From Christensenella hongkongensis (GTDB lineage: Bacteria > Bacillota > Clostridia > Christensenellales > Christensenellaceae): a stretch of 64,000 nucleotides of DNA. The stretch lies in NCBI RefSeq assembly GCF_000981035.1, contig NZ_LAYJ01000112.1, forward strand, positions 337,928 through 401,927, read 5' to 3'. Below, piece by piece: positions 1 through 7,500 of this stretch (position 1 is its first letter; each line of letters begins with the position of its first letter). Under the pieces are notes generated by a model. It searched no databases, was not told where the DNA came from, and worked only from the letters and a program-made list of their open reading frames with translations. The position numbers and the translations under genes are program-made.

Positions 1-4
1 AGCT

Positions 5-682
5 TTATGCCTGCGCAAACGCTTTCCGCTGTGAAATCGTCTGGGCCTTCAGCCGGTTGAACAGCTTGTAAAGCGCGGGGATTGCAGAAATCGCGATACA
101 GATAGCGCATTCCACGCCTACGACAGCGCCGTTGTAGCCGAGCGAATACAGCCACGCAGGCATACCCTCAGGCGCGTACATTCCAAAAAATATCCAGCCT
201 GAAAGGAACTGGCAGATAAACCGCGCACCGCAGCCGTAAAGGATGCCCGGGATGATGCTTTTTTTCGCAAGCCCTGCGAGCGCGAGCAGCGAAAAGGACA
301 GCAGATAATCGAGTGCAAACTGTGGAAATGCTAGGAAAAAAGGTTCCTGAACAAATTGCAGGAGGCCGTAGCACAGGCCTGCCAGAAATCCCTTTTTGAA
401 TCCGTAAATATACGAAAACGCCAGCATTGGCAGCATACTTGCAGGGGTGATCGATCCGCCGTTCGGCATGGAAAAAATCTTGATAAAGCTTAACAGGAAA
501 GAAGCGCCAATGCACAGCGCCGCAGTCGTAAGCTCTTTTGTGGTCCACTGCGATTTTTTTGTAATCTCTTTGCCGCCCGCAGTTTTCTTGCGGTACAGGA
601 AATACCCGATGAGGCCTGCGGCGATAATCACACATACAATGATGATTGCCGGCAGTGTAAGGCCTGAAAAATCGTCAAACAT
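5..682 (-). CDS. thiT: Thiamine ECF transporter S component ThiT
   Basis: Substrate-binding membrane subunit that would bring thiamine into the cell together with a shared EcfT/EcfA module. The 225-residue protein is hydrophobic throughout, with about six membrane segments. It carries the ThiT hallmark GGSITPASMLPMLAFSYIYG (about residues 75-95), in which an acidic or polar loop between helices forms the thiamine site in known ThiT proteins. The N-terminal extension (one extra TM helix, residues 10-30, then a Lys-rich stretch) is longer than in many ThiT proteins. The gene is preceded on the same strand by a TPP riboswitch and an intrinsic terminator, which independently supports the thiamine assignment. 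The start is the ATG at 682, with a GGAGAA-type ribosome-binding site just upstream. Confidence 0.93.
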   Translation of the reverse strand: MFDDFSGLTLPAIIIVCVIIAAGLIGYFLYRKKTAGGKEITKKSQWTTKELTTAALCIGASFLLSFIKIFSMPNGGSITPASMLPMLAFSYIYGFKKGFLAGLCYGLLQFVQEPFFLAFPQFALDYLLSFSLLALAGLAKKSIIPGILYGCGARFICQFLSGWIFFGMYAPEGMPAWLYSLGYNGAVVGVECAICIAISAIPALYKLFNRLKAQTISQRKAFAQA

Positions 683-871
683 AATTTTCTCCTTTGAAGC
701 GTTCGTTTTACAGCAGATAAATATATGATATCGTTTGAGGCAGACTCATACATTATCGTTTCTTTTGCACCGCATCACCGCATCAATCTATAGCGTTCGC
801 CGGGCGGCCGGGGACAACCTGCGGCTCAGGGATGCGCGCATATTGTAAAGTCAGTGCAAACACCGCATAAA

Positions 872-900
872 AGAAAAACTCCCGCACAGCTGCGGGAGTT
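872..900 (-). terminator. Riboswitch expression-platform terminator of thiT
   Basis: On the minus strand a 9-bp GC-rich stem (ACTCCCGCA / TGCGGGAGT, 879-899) is followed by a T-rich tract. It lies directly downstream of the TPP aptamer and about 190 nt before thiT, so TPP binding would be expected to favour this terminator. Confidence 0.88.
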
Positions 901-917
901 AAAATTCGAATTGGTTC

Positions 918-996
918 AATTTCCGCTTTCCTGCGCACGAATTACCGTGACCGGTTCAGAGGGTTTCAATTTCTCAGCCGTAGCTCCCCTAGCAGT
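918..996 (-). ncRNA. TPP riboswitch (THI element)
   Basis: Read on the minus strand, the segment holds the conserved THI-box pieces in order: TAGGGGAGC, GGCTGAGA, ACCCTCTGAACC, then GGTAAT and GCAGGAAAG. In TPP aptamers CUGAGA binds the pyrimidine ring and the second arm binds the diphosphate. It is followed by an intrinsic terminator and thiT, so it should turn transcription off when thiamine diphosphate is plentiful. Confidence 0.93.
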
Positions 997-1016
997 GTAT
1001 GTACTTTTATGGTATG

Positions 1017-1046
1017 ATAGTAGCACTAAGCGAAAAGAAAAGTCAA
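1017..1046 (-). promoter_or_regulatory. Promoter of the thiT riboswitch transcript
   Basis: Minus-strand sigma-A type elements: TTGACT (1041-1046), an 18-nt spacer, and TACTAT (1017-1022). Transcription would begin about 15 nt before the aptamer. The promoter lies just upstream of the start of the divergent HD-domain gene. Confidence 0.6.
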
Positions 1047-1055
1047 GGTGTTTGT

Positions 1056-1634
1056 ATGAAAAAGAGTTTTTATGCTTATATGTCGCGCCTGAAGCACATC
1101 AAACGGTGGGGGCTCATGCGTAATAATATGGAGGAAAACGTTGCGGAGCATACCTTTACGGTGGCGCTGATTGCACACGCGCTGTGCGTGATCAGGAATG
1201 CGTATTTCAACGGAAACGTGAGCGAGAAGGATGTGCTTGCCGCTGCGGTTTATCATGAGGCCGGAGAGGTAATTACAGGCGACCTGCCCACTCCCATCAA
1301 ATATTTTGATGAAAACATCATGCAGTCCTACAAGAAAATCGAGCGCCATGCGGAAGAAACGCTTGTTTCCATGCTGCCAGAGGAAATGCGCCCTTCTATC
1401 GCTCCTTATGTATTACAGGAGGAAGATGAAGAGGTAAGGCAGCTTGTGAAGGCTGCCGACAGGCTGAGTGCATATATTAAGTGTATGGAAGAGCTGAAAA
1501 GCGGAAACAAAGAGTTTGAAAAGGCGTGTGCGCGCACAGAGGAAGCTGTGGTTCGAATGGAGCTTCCTGAGGTGGAATATTTTATGGAGCACTTTTTACC
1601 GGGCTATTCATTGTCGCTCGACGAGCTTAATTAG
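1056..1634 (+). CDS. YfbR-like HD-domain 5'-nucleotidase with HE in place of HD
   Basis: A 192-residue HD-superfamily phosphohydrolase resembling YfbR, which removes phosphate from deoxynucleoside 5'-monophosphates in the cytoplasm. The N-terminal segment SRLKHIKRWGLMRN and the motif ENVAEH (His32) match YfbR closely. So do the segment GDLPTPIKYF and the downstream KAADRLSAYIKC, which holds the distal Asp. The metal-binding doublet reads His67-Glu68 (YHEAGEVITGD) where YfbR has His-Asp, a conservative but notable change. The ATG at 1056 was chosen because AAGGTG sits just before it and the YfbR-like alignment begins there; a longer reading from 999 has no counterpart in the family. The gene is monocistronic, facing away from thiT. 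Confidence 0.85.
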   Translation: MKKSFYAYMSRLKHIKRWGLMRNNMEENVAEHTFTVALIAHALCVIRNAYFNGNVSEKDVLAAAVYHEAGEVITGDLPTPIKYFDENIMQSYKKIERHAEETLVSMLPEEMRPSIAPYVLQEEDEEVRQLVKAADRLSAYIKCMEELKSGNKEFEKACARTEEAVVRMELPEVEYFMEHFLPGYSLSLDELN

Positions 1635-1646
1635 GGCAACAAACTG

Positions 1647-1675
1647 TTGACAGAGGACAGGATACATGGTATAGT
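1647..1675 (+). promoter_or_regulatory. Strong promoter of the rplJ-rplL operon
   Basis: Consensus TTGACA (1647-1652), an exact 17-nt spacer and TATAGT (1670-1675). It drives the L10 leader and the two ribosomal-protein genes. Confidence 0.85.
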
Positions 1676-1694
1676 AATTCTTGCGTAAAAATGA

Positions 1695-1800
1695 ATGATG
1701 CACAAAAGCCATAGACTCAGGAGCGTTTCGCTTAATCGTATGAAATCCTGACGAGGTTGATTTTTTAGGAACTTTGTTGCTCTTATTAGGTCTTCATGGC
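1695..1800 (+). ncRNA. Ribosomal protein L10 leader
   Basis: The 5' leader contains the conserved L10-leader pieces: AAAGCCATAGACTCAGGAG (1706-1723), then TTAATC, then TCCTGACGAGGTTG (1746-1759), whose CAGGA/TCCTG arms pair. In Bacillota this structure binds the L10(L12)4 complex and represses its own operon. A later segment, TCATGGCTT (1794-1802), can pair with AAGCCAT of the leader and may be part of the switch; that part is inference. Confidence 0.82.
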
Positions 1801-1855
1801 TTGGATAAGGGCATTTTTTATTTCAATCAGGACGCAGCGACGGAGGTGAAATGAT

Positions 1856-2383
1856 TTGAAAGAAGCAAAGCTACAGTTAAAACAGGCGGCGGTTGCAGAC
1901 GTTGTGGATAAAATGAAGCGTGCGCAGAGCGTCGTTGTACTGGATTACAGAGGACTTACGGTTGCTGAGGTTTCCGATCTGCGGAGCAAATTCCGCGAAG
2001 TGGGCGTAGAGTATAAGGTCATCAAAAACAATATGCTCAAGCGCGCTGCGGAAGAGCTGAACATCGAAGGCGTGGACGATTACTTCAAAGGGCCGACGGC
2101 AGTGGCGTTTGGCTACGAAGATCCGGTTGCTCCGGCAAAGATCCTTTGCAAGTTTGTAAAGGACGCTAAAAAGACGGAGATCAAAGGCGGAATCCTGGAT
2201 GGCAAGGCAATGGGCGCTGACGAGATTCAGAACCTTTCAAAGCTCCCTTCCAAGGACGAGCTTATTGCAAAGATGCTGGGCAGCCTGAATGCGCCGATCA
2301 CAAACTTTGCTATGGCGCTTTCGGCAATCCCGAGAGGGCTTGCATGTGCGCTCAAAGCGGTTGTAGATCAAAAACAGGGCTGA
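1856..2383 (+). CDS. rplJ: 50S ribosomal protein L10
   Basis: Ribosomal stalk base protein, 175 residues. It anchors L7/L12 dimers and recruits translational GTPases. The typical L10 N-terminus is visible: VVVLDYRGLTVAEVSDLR and YKVIKNNMLKRA, followed by GPTAVAFGYEDPVAPAKIL. The C-terminal helix PITNFAMALSAIPRGLACAL binds L7/L12. The start is TTG at 1856, with an excellent GGAGGTG seven bases upstream; the nearby ATG at 1851 runs into a stop after one codon. Expression is likely autoregulated through the L10 leader. rplL follows 78 nt later. Confidence 0.97.
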   Translation: MKEAKLQLKQAAVADVVDKMKRAQSVVVLDYRGLTVAEVSDLRSKFREVGVEYKVIKNNMLKRAAEELNIEGVDDYFKGPTAVAFGYEDPVAPAKILCKFVKDAKKTEIKGGILDGKAMGADEIQNLSKLPSKDELIAKMLGSLNAPITNFAMALSAIPRGLACALKAVVDQKQG

Positions 2384-2461
2384 AACAGCCTGAGGCAGGA
2401 ATAATGAATAGCGCGGCATAGAGCCGCAGAATAATGAGTAAAAATTCGGAGGATTATAATA

Positions 2462-2833
2462 ATGGATAACAAACAGATTCTTGATGCAATCAAAGAAATG
2501 AACGTTCTTGAGCTTTCTGAGCTCGTTAAGGAAATCGAAGAAACATTTGGCGTAAGCGCTGCCGCTCCGGTTGCAGTTGCTGCTGCCGCTCCGGCTGGCG
2601 AAGCTGCCGCTGCAGAAGAGAAAACAGAATTCGACGTAGTTCTGAAGGCTGCAGGCGCAGAGAAGATCAAAGTAATCAAAGCTGTAAGAGAAGCTACGGG
2701 CCTTGGCCTCAAGGAAGCAAAAGAGCTGGTTGACGGCGCTCCTTCCACAATCAAGGAAGCTATGGGCAAAGATGATGCAGAGAAGCTTGTTGCTTCCCTC
2801 AAAGAAGCTGGCGCAGAAGTAGAAATGAAATAG
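2462..2833 (+). CDS. rplL: 50S ribosomal protein L7/L12
   Basis: Flexible stalk protein that stimulates the GTPases of translation factors; 123 residues, the normal length. It has the dimerising N-terminal helical domain ([20 protein letters not shown]), the Ala/Glu-rich hinge at about residues 35-55, and a C-terminal globular domain with [20 protein letters not shown] and the GAPSTIKE segment. The ribosome-binding site GGAGG precedes the ATG. It is the last gene of the operon and is followed at once by a strong terminator. Confidence 0.98.
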   Translation: MDNKQILDAIKEMNVLELSELVKEIEETFGVSAAAPVAVAAAAPAGEAAAAEEKTEFDVVLKAAGAEKIKVIKAVREATGLGLKEAKELVDGAPSTIKEAMGKDDAEKLVASLKEAGAEVEMK

Positions 2834-2847
2834 TTTTACAGAATATG

Positions 2848-2889
2848 CAATCAAAAAACGCAGCCGTAAGCGCTGCGTTTTTTGATTGC
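2848..2889 (+). terminator. Intrinsic terminator after rplL
   Basis: AATCAAAAAACGCAGC (starting at 2849) pairs with GCTGCGTTTTTTGATT around a short GTAAGC loop. The T run inside the 3' arm makes it a strong, potentially bidirectional terminator. Confidence 0.92.
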
Positions 2890-3050
2890 GGCATAGGCCT
2901 ACTGCAAATCGCGTGAATCACATGAGTCAACAAGCGTTTTTGCTTTGCAGACCTGCGCTGGAAATGGTAGCGTGATCGCGCTGAATACGGTTTATTTTTT
3001 TGTTTCCGGTGTATATTAAAAGCATGATGATCTCATAGATAAGCGAGAGA

Positions 3051-3386
3051 ATGGGTATGGATGATTTTTTGGAGCAGGCCCGTGAAAAAAGTAAGGAATT
3101 TTACTTGAAAAGGGCGCAGGCCGCCGCGCTTTCCGCACAATCAAGCGCACAGCAGGCACAGCAGGCTGTGAATGAAATTGCAAAGAGGCTCATGGAATAC
3201 GAGGCGGATAAAAATGAAGAAAACAGAAACGCTGTCGTTTTGGCGGCGCGGGGGGCGGCAAAGGTTGCGAGGGAAGTTGCGCAATTAGCAAACGAAGCAT
3301 CTGAAGCGGCATTGTTGATCGTTTCCACGGATTTAAAGCGTTCCATGTGCGGCGGGGCAGATCAAAATGAAAAGAGAGGGATGTAA
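3051..3386 (+). CDS. Ala-rich coiled-coil protein of unknown function
   Basis: I do not recognise this 111-residue cytoplasmic protein. It is almost wholly helical, with long runs of Ala, Gln and Lys (residues 15-45) and a second Ala/Val-rich helix (residues 60-95), as in amphipathic bundles or phasin/apolipoprotein-like proteins. There is no signal peptide or membrane segment. The ATG at 3051 was taken because GCGAGAG lies before it; ATG 3057 is possible. Two nucleotides separate its stop from the next gene, which shares the Ala/Lys-rich style, so the pair probably works together. A TATATT at 3012-3017 may be its -10 element. Confidence 0.65.
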   Translation: MGMDDFLEQAREKSKEFYLKRAQAAALSAQSSAQQAQQAVNEIAKRLMEYEADKNEENRNAVVLAARGAAKVAREVAQLANEASEAALLIVSTDLKRSMCGGADQNEKRGM

Positions 3387-3388
3387 AA

Positions 3389-3877
3389 ATGGCTACGAAA
3401 ACGGTAAAAGATACAACGGCTGCAAAAACCGTAAAGGAAGCAGGCGAGAAAGCGGCTAAAACTGCAAAAGCTGCAAGCGAGAAGGCCGCAAAGGCGACCA
3501 AGGACGCAGGGCAGGCAGTGGGCGAAGCGGCTGTAAAAGCTGCGTCAAAGGCAAAGGAAGGCCTGATGGCGTTTGGCAGCACGGTTGCAAGCAAATCCAG
3601 GGAATTTATGGAGGTTGCAAAGCTCAACAACCAAAAGACGGCAAAACAAAAAGAGCTGGAGGACGCATATAAAAAGCTCGGGGAGATGGCCTATACAAAA
3701 GGCCGGCTCAGGGGAGACATGGCTGAGGTCGGCAAGGAAATCAAGCAGATTTATACCGAACTCCAGCAGATTGAGGTGGCAATCAACTGCGCCCAGTCTA
3801 CAAAAGAGTGCAAAGGCTGCGGCCAGAAAAACCACGTTGGCGATAATTATTGCTCAAACTGCGGCGAGAAGCAGTGA
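3389..3877 (+). CDS. Ala/Lys repeat protein with C-terminal zinc ribbon
   Basis: A 162-residue soluble protein. Residues 1-60 are low-complexity Ala/Lys/Thr repeats (AAKTVKEAGEKAAKTAKAAS and similar), like LEA or histone-H1-like tails. Residues 70-135 form a coiled coil (QKELEDAYKKLGEMAYTKG). The last 22 residues are a zinc ribbon with two CxxC pairs, CKGC and CSNC. Such ribbons occur in many clostridial proteins of unknown role. The basic tail could bind nucleic acid or acidic polymers, but that is inference. It sits between two small genes in one operon (2 nt after the first, 9 nt before the third). Confidence 0.72.
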   Translation: MATKTVKDTTAAKTVKEAGEKAAKTAKAASEKAAKATKDAGQAVGEAAVKAASKAKEGLMAFGSTVASKSREFMEVAKLNNQKTAKQKELEDAYKKLGEMAYTKGRLRGDMAEVGKEIKQIYTELQQIEVAINCAQSTKECKGCGQKNHVGDNYCSNCGEKQ

Positions 3878-3886
3878 GGAAAGCAG

Positions 3887-4150
3887 ATGGAAGAGCCTCA
3901 TAAGGACAGGTGGTCCAATACAAGGAAGGCCGCGCCCGGGGAATATTTGACGCCGGAAGATTTCCTGAAGGTGAAGGCCGGTCTGCGCAGCGCATGGCGT
4001 AAGCTTGGATGGATTCACCTGCGAATGACAAACGATTTGGAAACAAAAAACCCATCTCCCTTGACGCGTATCGAGATTCACCGCAGGATGGAAGAGATCA
4101 AAAATGAGCTGAATGAATTGAATCAATCTTATTTGGAAGAAGACCTGTAA
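3887..4150 (+). CDS. Small hypothetical protein, operon-terminal
   Basis: An 87-residue soluble protein, not recognised. It is rich in charged residues and has two predicted helices (LTPEDFLKVKAGLRSAWRKL and the Glu/Asn-rich C-terminus). GAGGAAAGC lies before the ATG. The stop codon falls inside the loop of the operon terminator. Its only context is the preceding coiled-coil and zinc-ribbon genes, with which it is surely co-transcribed. Confidence 0.6.
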   Translation: MEEPHKDRWSNTRKAAPGEYLTPEDFLKVKAGLRSAWRKLGWIHLRMTNDLETKNPSPLTRIEIHRRMEEIKNELNELNQSYLEEDL

Positions 4151-4163
4151 GGTCTTCTTTTTT
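4139..4163 (+). terminator. Intrinsic terminator of the small operon
   Basis: GAAGACCT (4139-4146), a 3-nt loop, AGGTCTTC (4150-4157), then TTTTTTG. The stop codon of the upstream gene overlaps the loop. Confidence 0.92.
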
Positions 4164-4479
4164 GTACGGATTATCAGGAATGCAGGCCAAAGCCCTCCGA
4201 TATGCTTTTCAGGGATTTGCCGTCCGCATTTTTTGGATAGATACAAACTTTATTATGAACCATGACGGCAACAATGATGCAAATATGATACAATAAAGAT
4301 GTAATGTAAAAATATATTGCAGGTTGCTAAATGGTTGCGCAGCAAGCATTTGTTAGAAACTGCTATGCAGTGAACATACGGCGGCGCAGCCATGCGACGC
4401 CATAAATTAATACGCTGTAAATTCGGAGAAAAGGCTTTCTTTTGCAATATATGAAAGCGCATGACAAGGTGGGTATCGT
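4164..4479 (+). other. Intergenic leader before the two-component genes
   Basis: This 316-nt non-coding stretch probably holds the promoter of the two-component operon: ATGACG (4262-4267), 16 nt, TATGAT (4284-4289). The transcribed leader of about 190 nt includes an imperfect GC-rich hairpin near 4380-4402 (GGCG...GCA / TGC...CGCC). I recognise no known riboswitch and no convincing ORF. Confidence 0.4.
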
Positions 4480-5133
4480 ATGATTAATATATTGATTGTG
4501 GAAGATGAACTTCCGATTTCTAATTTGATTTCTGTAAATCTGACGGAAAGCGGCTATCATTGCCATGTCGCAAATGACGGGATGACAGCGGCGGATATGA
4601 TCGAACAAAACCGTTACGACCTGATACTGCTCGATATCATGCTCCCAAAGGTAAGCGGATATGAGCTGATGGAATACGTGCGTCCGACGGGAACGCCGGT
4701 TATTTTTATTACAGCCAAAAACGACGTTGCGGATAGGGTAAAAGGTCTGCATCTTGGCGCGGATGATTACATTGTAAAGCCCTTTGAAATCGTGGAGCTT
4801 CTGGCGAGGGTAGAGGCGGTACTACGGCGGTATCATAAAAGCGATAACAATATTGAAGCAGGCGACGTGAAGATCGATACGCGTTCGCGCTGTGTGATGA
4901 AAAACGGCAGGCAGGTCGATTTGACGATGAAGGAATACGAGCTGCTTCTTTTGTTTGTGCGGAATAAGAACATTGCGCTTTTCCGCGAGACGATTTTTGA
5001 GCGGGTATGGCAGAGCGAATACCTTGGCGATACGCGCACGGTGGATTTACATGTCCAGCGGCTGCGTAAAAAGCTTGGCTGGGAAAAGACCATCGTTGCA
5101 GTCTATAAGGTAGGATACAGGTTGGAACTATAG
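4480..5133 (+). CDS. OmpR-family response regulator
   Basis: DNA-binding response regulator of a two-component system; 217 residues. The receiver domain (1-115) has the acidic pocket Glu8/Asp9, phosphoacceptor Asp52 (LILLDIMLPK), the Thr switch residue (VIFITAK) and the conserved Lys (DDYIVKPF). The C-terminal winged helix (about 125-217) carries LTMKEYELLLLF and the recognition segment DTRTVDLHVQRLRKKLG, typical of OmpR/PhoB proteins. The sensor kinase starts one base after the stop. Target genes cannot be named; the third gene of the operon and the downstream amidase hint at an envelope-related role. Confidence 0.95.
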   Translation: MINILIVEDELPISNLISVNLTESGYHCHVANDGMTAADMIEQNRYDLILLDIMLPKVSGYELMEYVRPTGTPVIFITAKNDVADRVKGLHLGADDYIVKPFEIVELLARVEAVLRRYHKSDNNIEAGDVKIDTRSRCVMKNGRQVDLTMKEYELLLLFVRNKNIALFRETIFERVWQSEYLGDTRTVDLHVQRLRKKLGWEKTIVAVYKVGYRLEL

Positions 5134-5134
5134 G

Positions 5135-6547
5135 ATGAAATTTGCGTGGAAGGTGTTTTTGTCGACGATCATTATGATTGCTGTCGCATTTGCGGTTGGC
5201 GGTTATATTTTGATTACGTCTTCATTTGAAACATCACTGGAACGTGAAACAGACCGCGCGCTTGAGGAGAACCTGCTGATGAAGCTCGCTTACGAAAGCG
5301 CGAGCACGAGTTATGTGAGCGGCGGCTCGCGGCTTACGGACGAGGCGGTAACCAATATTGCCGCGCAGCTTGGCGACGGAGACCGGCGGGGCCTTGCGCT
5401 TGTAAGCGAAGAAGGGAACATTATCTTTAGCAATGCGGGGCGGAAGCCGGATCAGGAGCTCATTACAGATACGGACGGGGCGCGAGCCTACCGCATCAGC
5501 GAATCAGGCGGAAATTACCGCATCACGGTCAGCTGCCGCACAGACGCGGGGGGGCGTACCGTATACATCGAAACGACAAGAAACATTTCAAAAATTTTTA
5601 CCGAACGCGAAAAACAATTTGAAATCTATACGAGACTTAATATCATCATCCTTGTAGTGAGCTCGCTTGTGATGCTCGTGGTTTCCATGCTGCTCACACG
5701 CCCGCTGCGCAGGCTTTCAGCCACGACGCGCAGGATTGCGGAGGGAAATTATAACGAGCGCATGAAGGTTACAGGCAACGATGAAATCGGTGAATTTACG
5801 CGGGATTTCAACTTGATGACAGACGCGCTTGAGGACAAAATTTATGCGCTGGAAAATACGGCGCGGCAGCGTGAGGATTTTGTCGCCAGTTTTGCACACG
5901 AACTGAAAACGCCGCTTACGTCGATTATCGGATACGCGGATATGCTGCGTTCAAAGCAAATGGAACCTGAGGAAATGTTTGTTTCTGCCAATTACATTTT
6001 TAACGAAGGAAAACGCCTGGAGGCGTTATCCTTAAAACTGTTGGAGCTTATGGTTTTAAACCGGCAGGATTTTGAGCGCCGCAGGGTAAACCCGCGGCTG
6101 CTGATCGAGGAAATTGCAGGGCTGATGCAGCCTGTTATGGAGAAAAACCAAATGACGCTGCGGGCGGCGGCGCAAAACAGCATCGTGCTGATTGAGCCGG
6201 ATCTTTTTAAAACGCTGCTTGTAAACCTGATCGACAACGCCCGCAAGGCTTCGCAGGAGGGGGGAGTAATCGAACTTCTGGGAAAGATAGACGGAAGGGA
6301 TTACGTTTTTTGCGTCAAGGATCACGGCAGGGGAATTCCGCCGGAAGAAATCAGGAAGATTACGGAAGCGTTTTATATGGTGGATAAAAGCCGCGCGCGC
6401 GCCCAGAACGGCGCGGGGCTGGGGCTTGCGCTTGGAGATAAGATTGCAAGGATGCACGGCTCGCGCCTGGAATTTCGCAGCATTGTTGGAACAGGAACGA
6501 TCGTGTGCGTACGCGTCAGAAGGGCGAGGAGGCAAAAACGGGTATGA
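5135..6547 (+). CDS. Membrane sensor histidine kinase
   Basis: Partner kinase of the preceding regulator; 470 residues. TM1 is at about 8-30, an extracytoplasmic domain of roughly 130 residues follows, and TM2 is at about 168-190. A HAMP linker spans about 190-240. The HisKA domain has phosphoacceptor His255 (ASFAHELKTPLTSIIGYADM). The ATPase domain carries the N box (LLVNLIDNARKAS), G1 (VKDHGRGIP) and G2 (GAGLGLAL). The extracellular domain is not a family I recognise. The stop overlaps the next start in an ATGA, so the third protein is translationally coupled and may modulate signalling. Confidence 0.95.
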   Translation: MKFAWKVFLSTIIMIAVAFAVGGYILITSSFETSLERETDRALEENLLMKLAYESASTSYVSGGSRLTDEAVTNIAAQLGDGDRRGLALVSEEGNIIFSNAGRKPDQELITDTDGARAYRISESGGNYRITVSCRTDAGGRTVYIETTRNISKIFTEREKQFEIYTRLNIIILVVSSLVMLVVSMLLTRPLRRLSATTRRIAEGNYNERMKVTGNDEIGEFTRDFNLMTDALEDKIYALENTARQREDFVASFAHELKTPLTSIIGYADMLRSKQMEPEEMFVSANYIFNEGKRLEALSLKLLELMVLNRQDFERRRVNPRLLIEEIAGLMQPVMEKNQMTLRAAAQNSIVLIEPDLFKTLLVNLIDNARKASQEGGVIELLGKIDGRDYVFCVKDHGRGIPPEEIRKITEAFYMVDKSRARAQNGAGLGLALGDKIARMHGSRLEFRSIVGTGTIVCVRVRRARRQKRV

Positions 6548-7383
6548 AAACCATCGTTAAGTATATCCTGACAGTGATCATTGCTGTTAGCGTCGTGGTT
6601 GCAAGCGCGGTCGTCCCGCCGGTGCTGGCAAAAAACAGCGATAAATCCTTTTTGGGTATCGTGAAAAAGGATACGCATACGGCGGAGACCTATGAATACA
6701 AGGCGACCAAATACCAGAAGGTGCGGGTGCTGTATACAGCGATGCTTCAGGCCGGGGTTTTTCAACCGCAAATAGATACGTTGTATGGCAAGGAGAGCGC
6801 TGAAAGCGCAGGCTATGGCGATTACGGATATCAAAATGTAAAGGTGGAGAATCCGGGCTATGCACCTGCGGACAGTAAAATGAACCAGGAAGAAGCCAAA
6901 AAAGCGGCGCGCCGGGCGATCGATAACCTGGGTGATAAGGGGGCGTTCCCGGGTTTCCCTAAAAATGCGAAAGACCTCGCGATTGAAAGCGTCAATTTTG
7001 AGACGATGCTCGATCCAACCGTATCAGGCACGACATTTTACTTTTGGGCAATATATGCGAGCGACAGGGCGTCAGGAGATTGGTATTATTTTGTGATGGA
7101 CGATGAAGAGGGCTTGATTTACATGGCGGAGATACGTTGTGAGGGAAGCAGCGCCGATAAGGAATTGTCCAAATGGGACAACAAAAAGACAGCGAAAGAA
7201 AAAACAGGCGTTTTTGCGGAAGCGCACGGACTGGAGGTAACAGATGTTGCCGGGGGCAGCAGCCTTGGCGGGAACGAGGATTTGATTTTTGCGACCAATG
7301 AAGCGGATTATCAGGTGATACTGGAAATGTCTACCAATTCAGGACTTTTATATACCGTTATGCTGAAACCTTCAGATTTATAG
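6544..7383 (+). CDS. Membrane-anchored extracytoplasmic protein linked to the kinase
   Basis: A 279-residue protein of unknown family with an N-terminal signal anchor (TVIIAVSVVVASAVVPPVLA, about residues 9-28) and a hydrophilic outer domain with no further membrane segments. It has no lipobox. The domain is rich in Tyr/Asp/Lys, with a central segment TTFYFWAIYASDRASGDWYY. Translation starts at ATG 6544, overlapping the kinase stop in ATGA; an in-frame upstream Met is less likely. Coupling to the two-component genes suggests an accessory sensor or an output of that system (inference). Confidence 0.72.
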   Translation: MKTIVKYILTVIIAVSVVVASAVVPPVLAKNSDKSFLGIVKKDTHTAETYEYKATKYQKVRVLYTAMLQAGVFQPQIDTLYGKESAESAGYGDYGYQNVKVENPGYAPADSKMNQEEAKKAARRAIDNLGDKGAFPGFPKNAKDLAIESVNFETMLDPTVSGTTFYFWAIYASDRASGDWYYFVMDDEEGLIYMAEIRCEGSSADKELSKWDNKKTAKEKTGVFAEAHGLEVTDVAGGSSLGGNEDLIFATNEADYQVILEMSTNSGLLYTVMLKPSDL

Positions 7384-7427
7384 AAAAGATTACAAAAATG
7401 ATGCAAAACCGATGAGAAAAGTATGCT

Positions 7428-7462
7428 TTGACCTTGTAAGATCATTACAAGGTCAATTTTTA
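7428..7462 (+). terminator. Intrinsic terminator after the two-component operon
   Basis: Perfect 12-bp arms TTGACCTTGTAA (7428-7439) and TTACAAGGTCAA (7445-7456) with a 5-nt loop, followed by TTTTTATT. Only 38 nt separate it from the amidase start, so the amidase must rely on read-through or a promoter that I could not locate. Confidence 0.9.
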
Positions 7463-7500
7463 TTGCGGATTCTCAAATGGCAGCATAAGGAGATTGGGTT

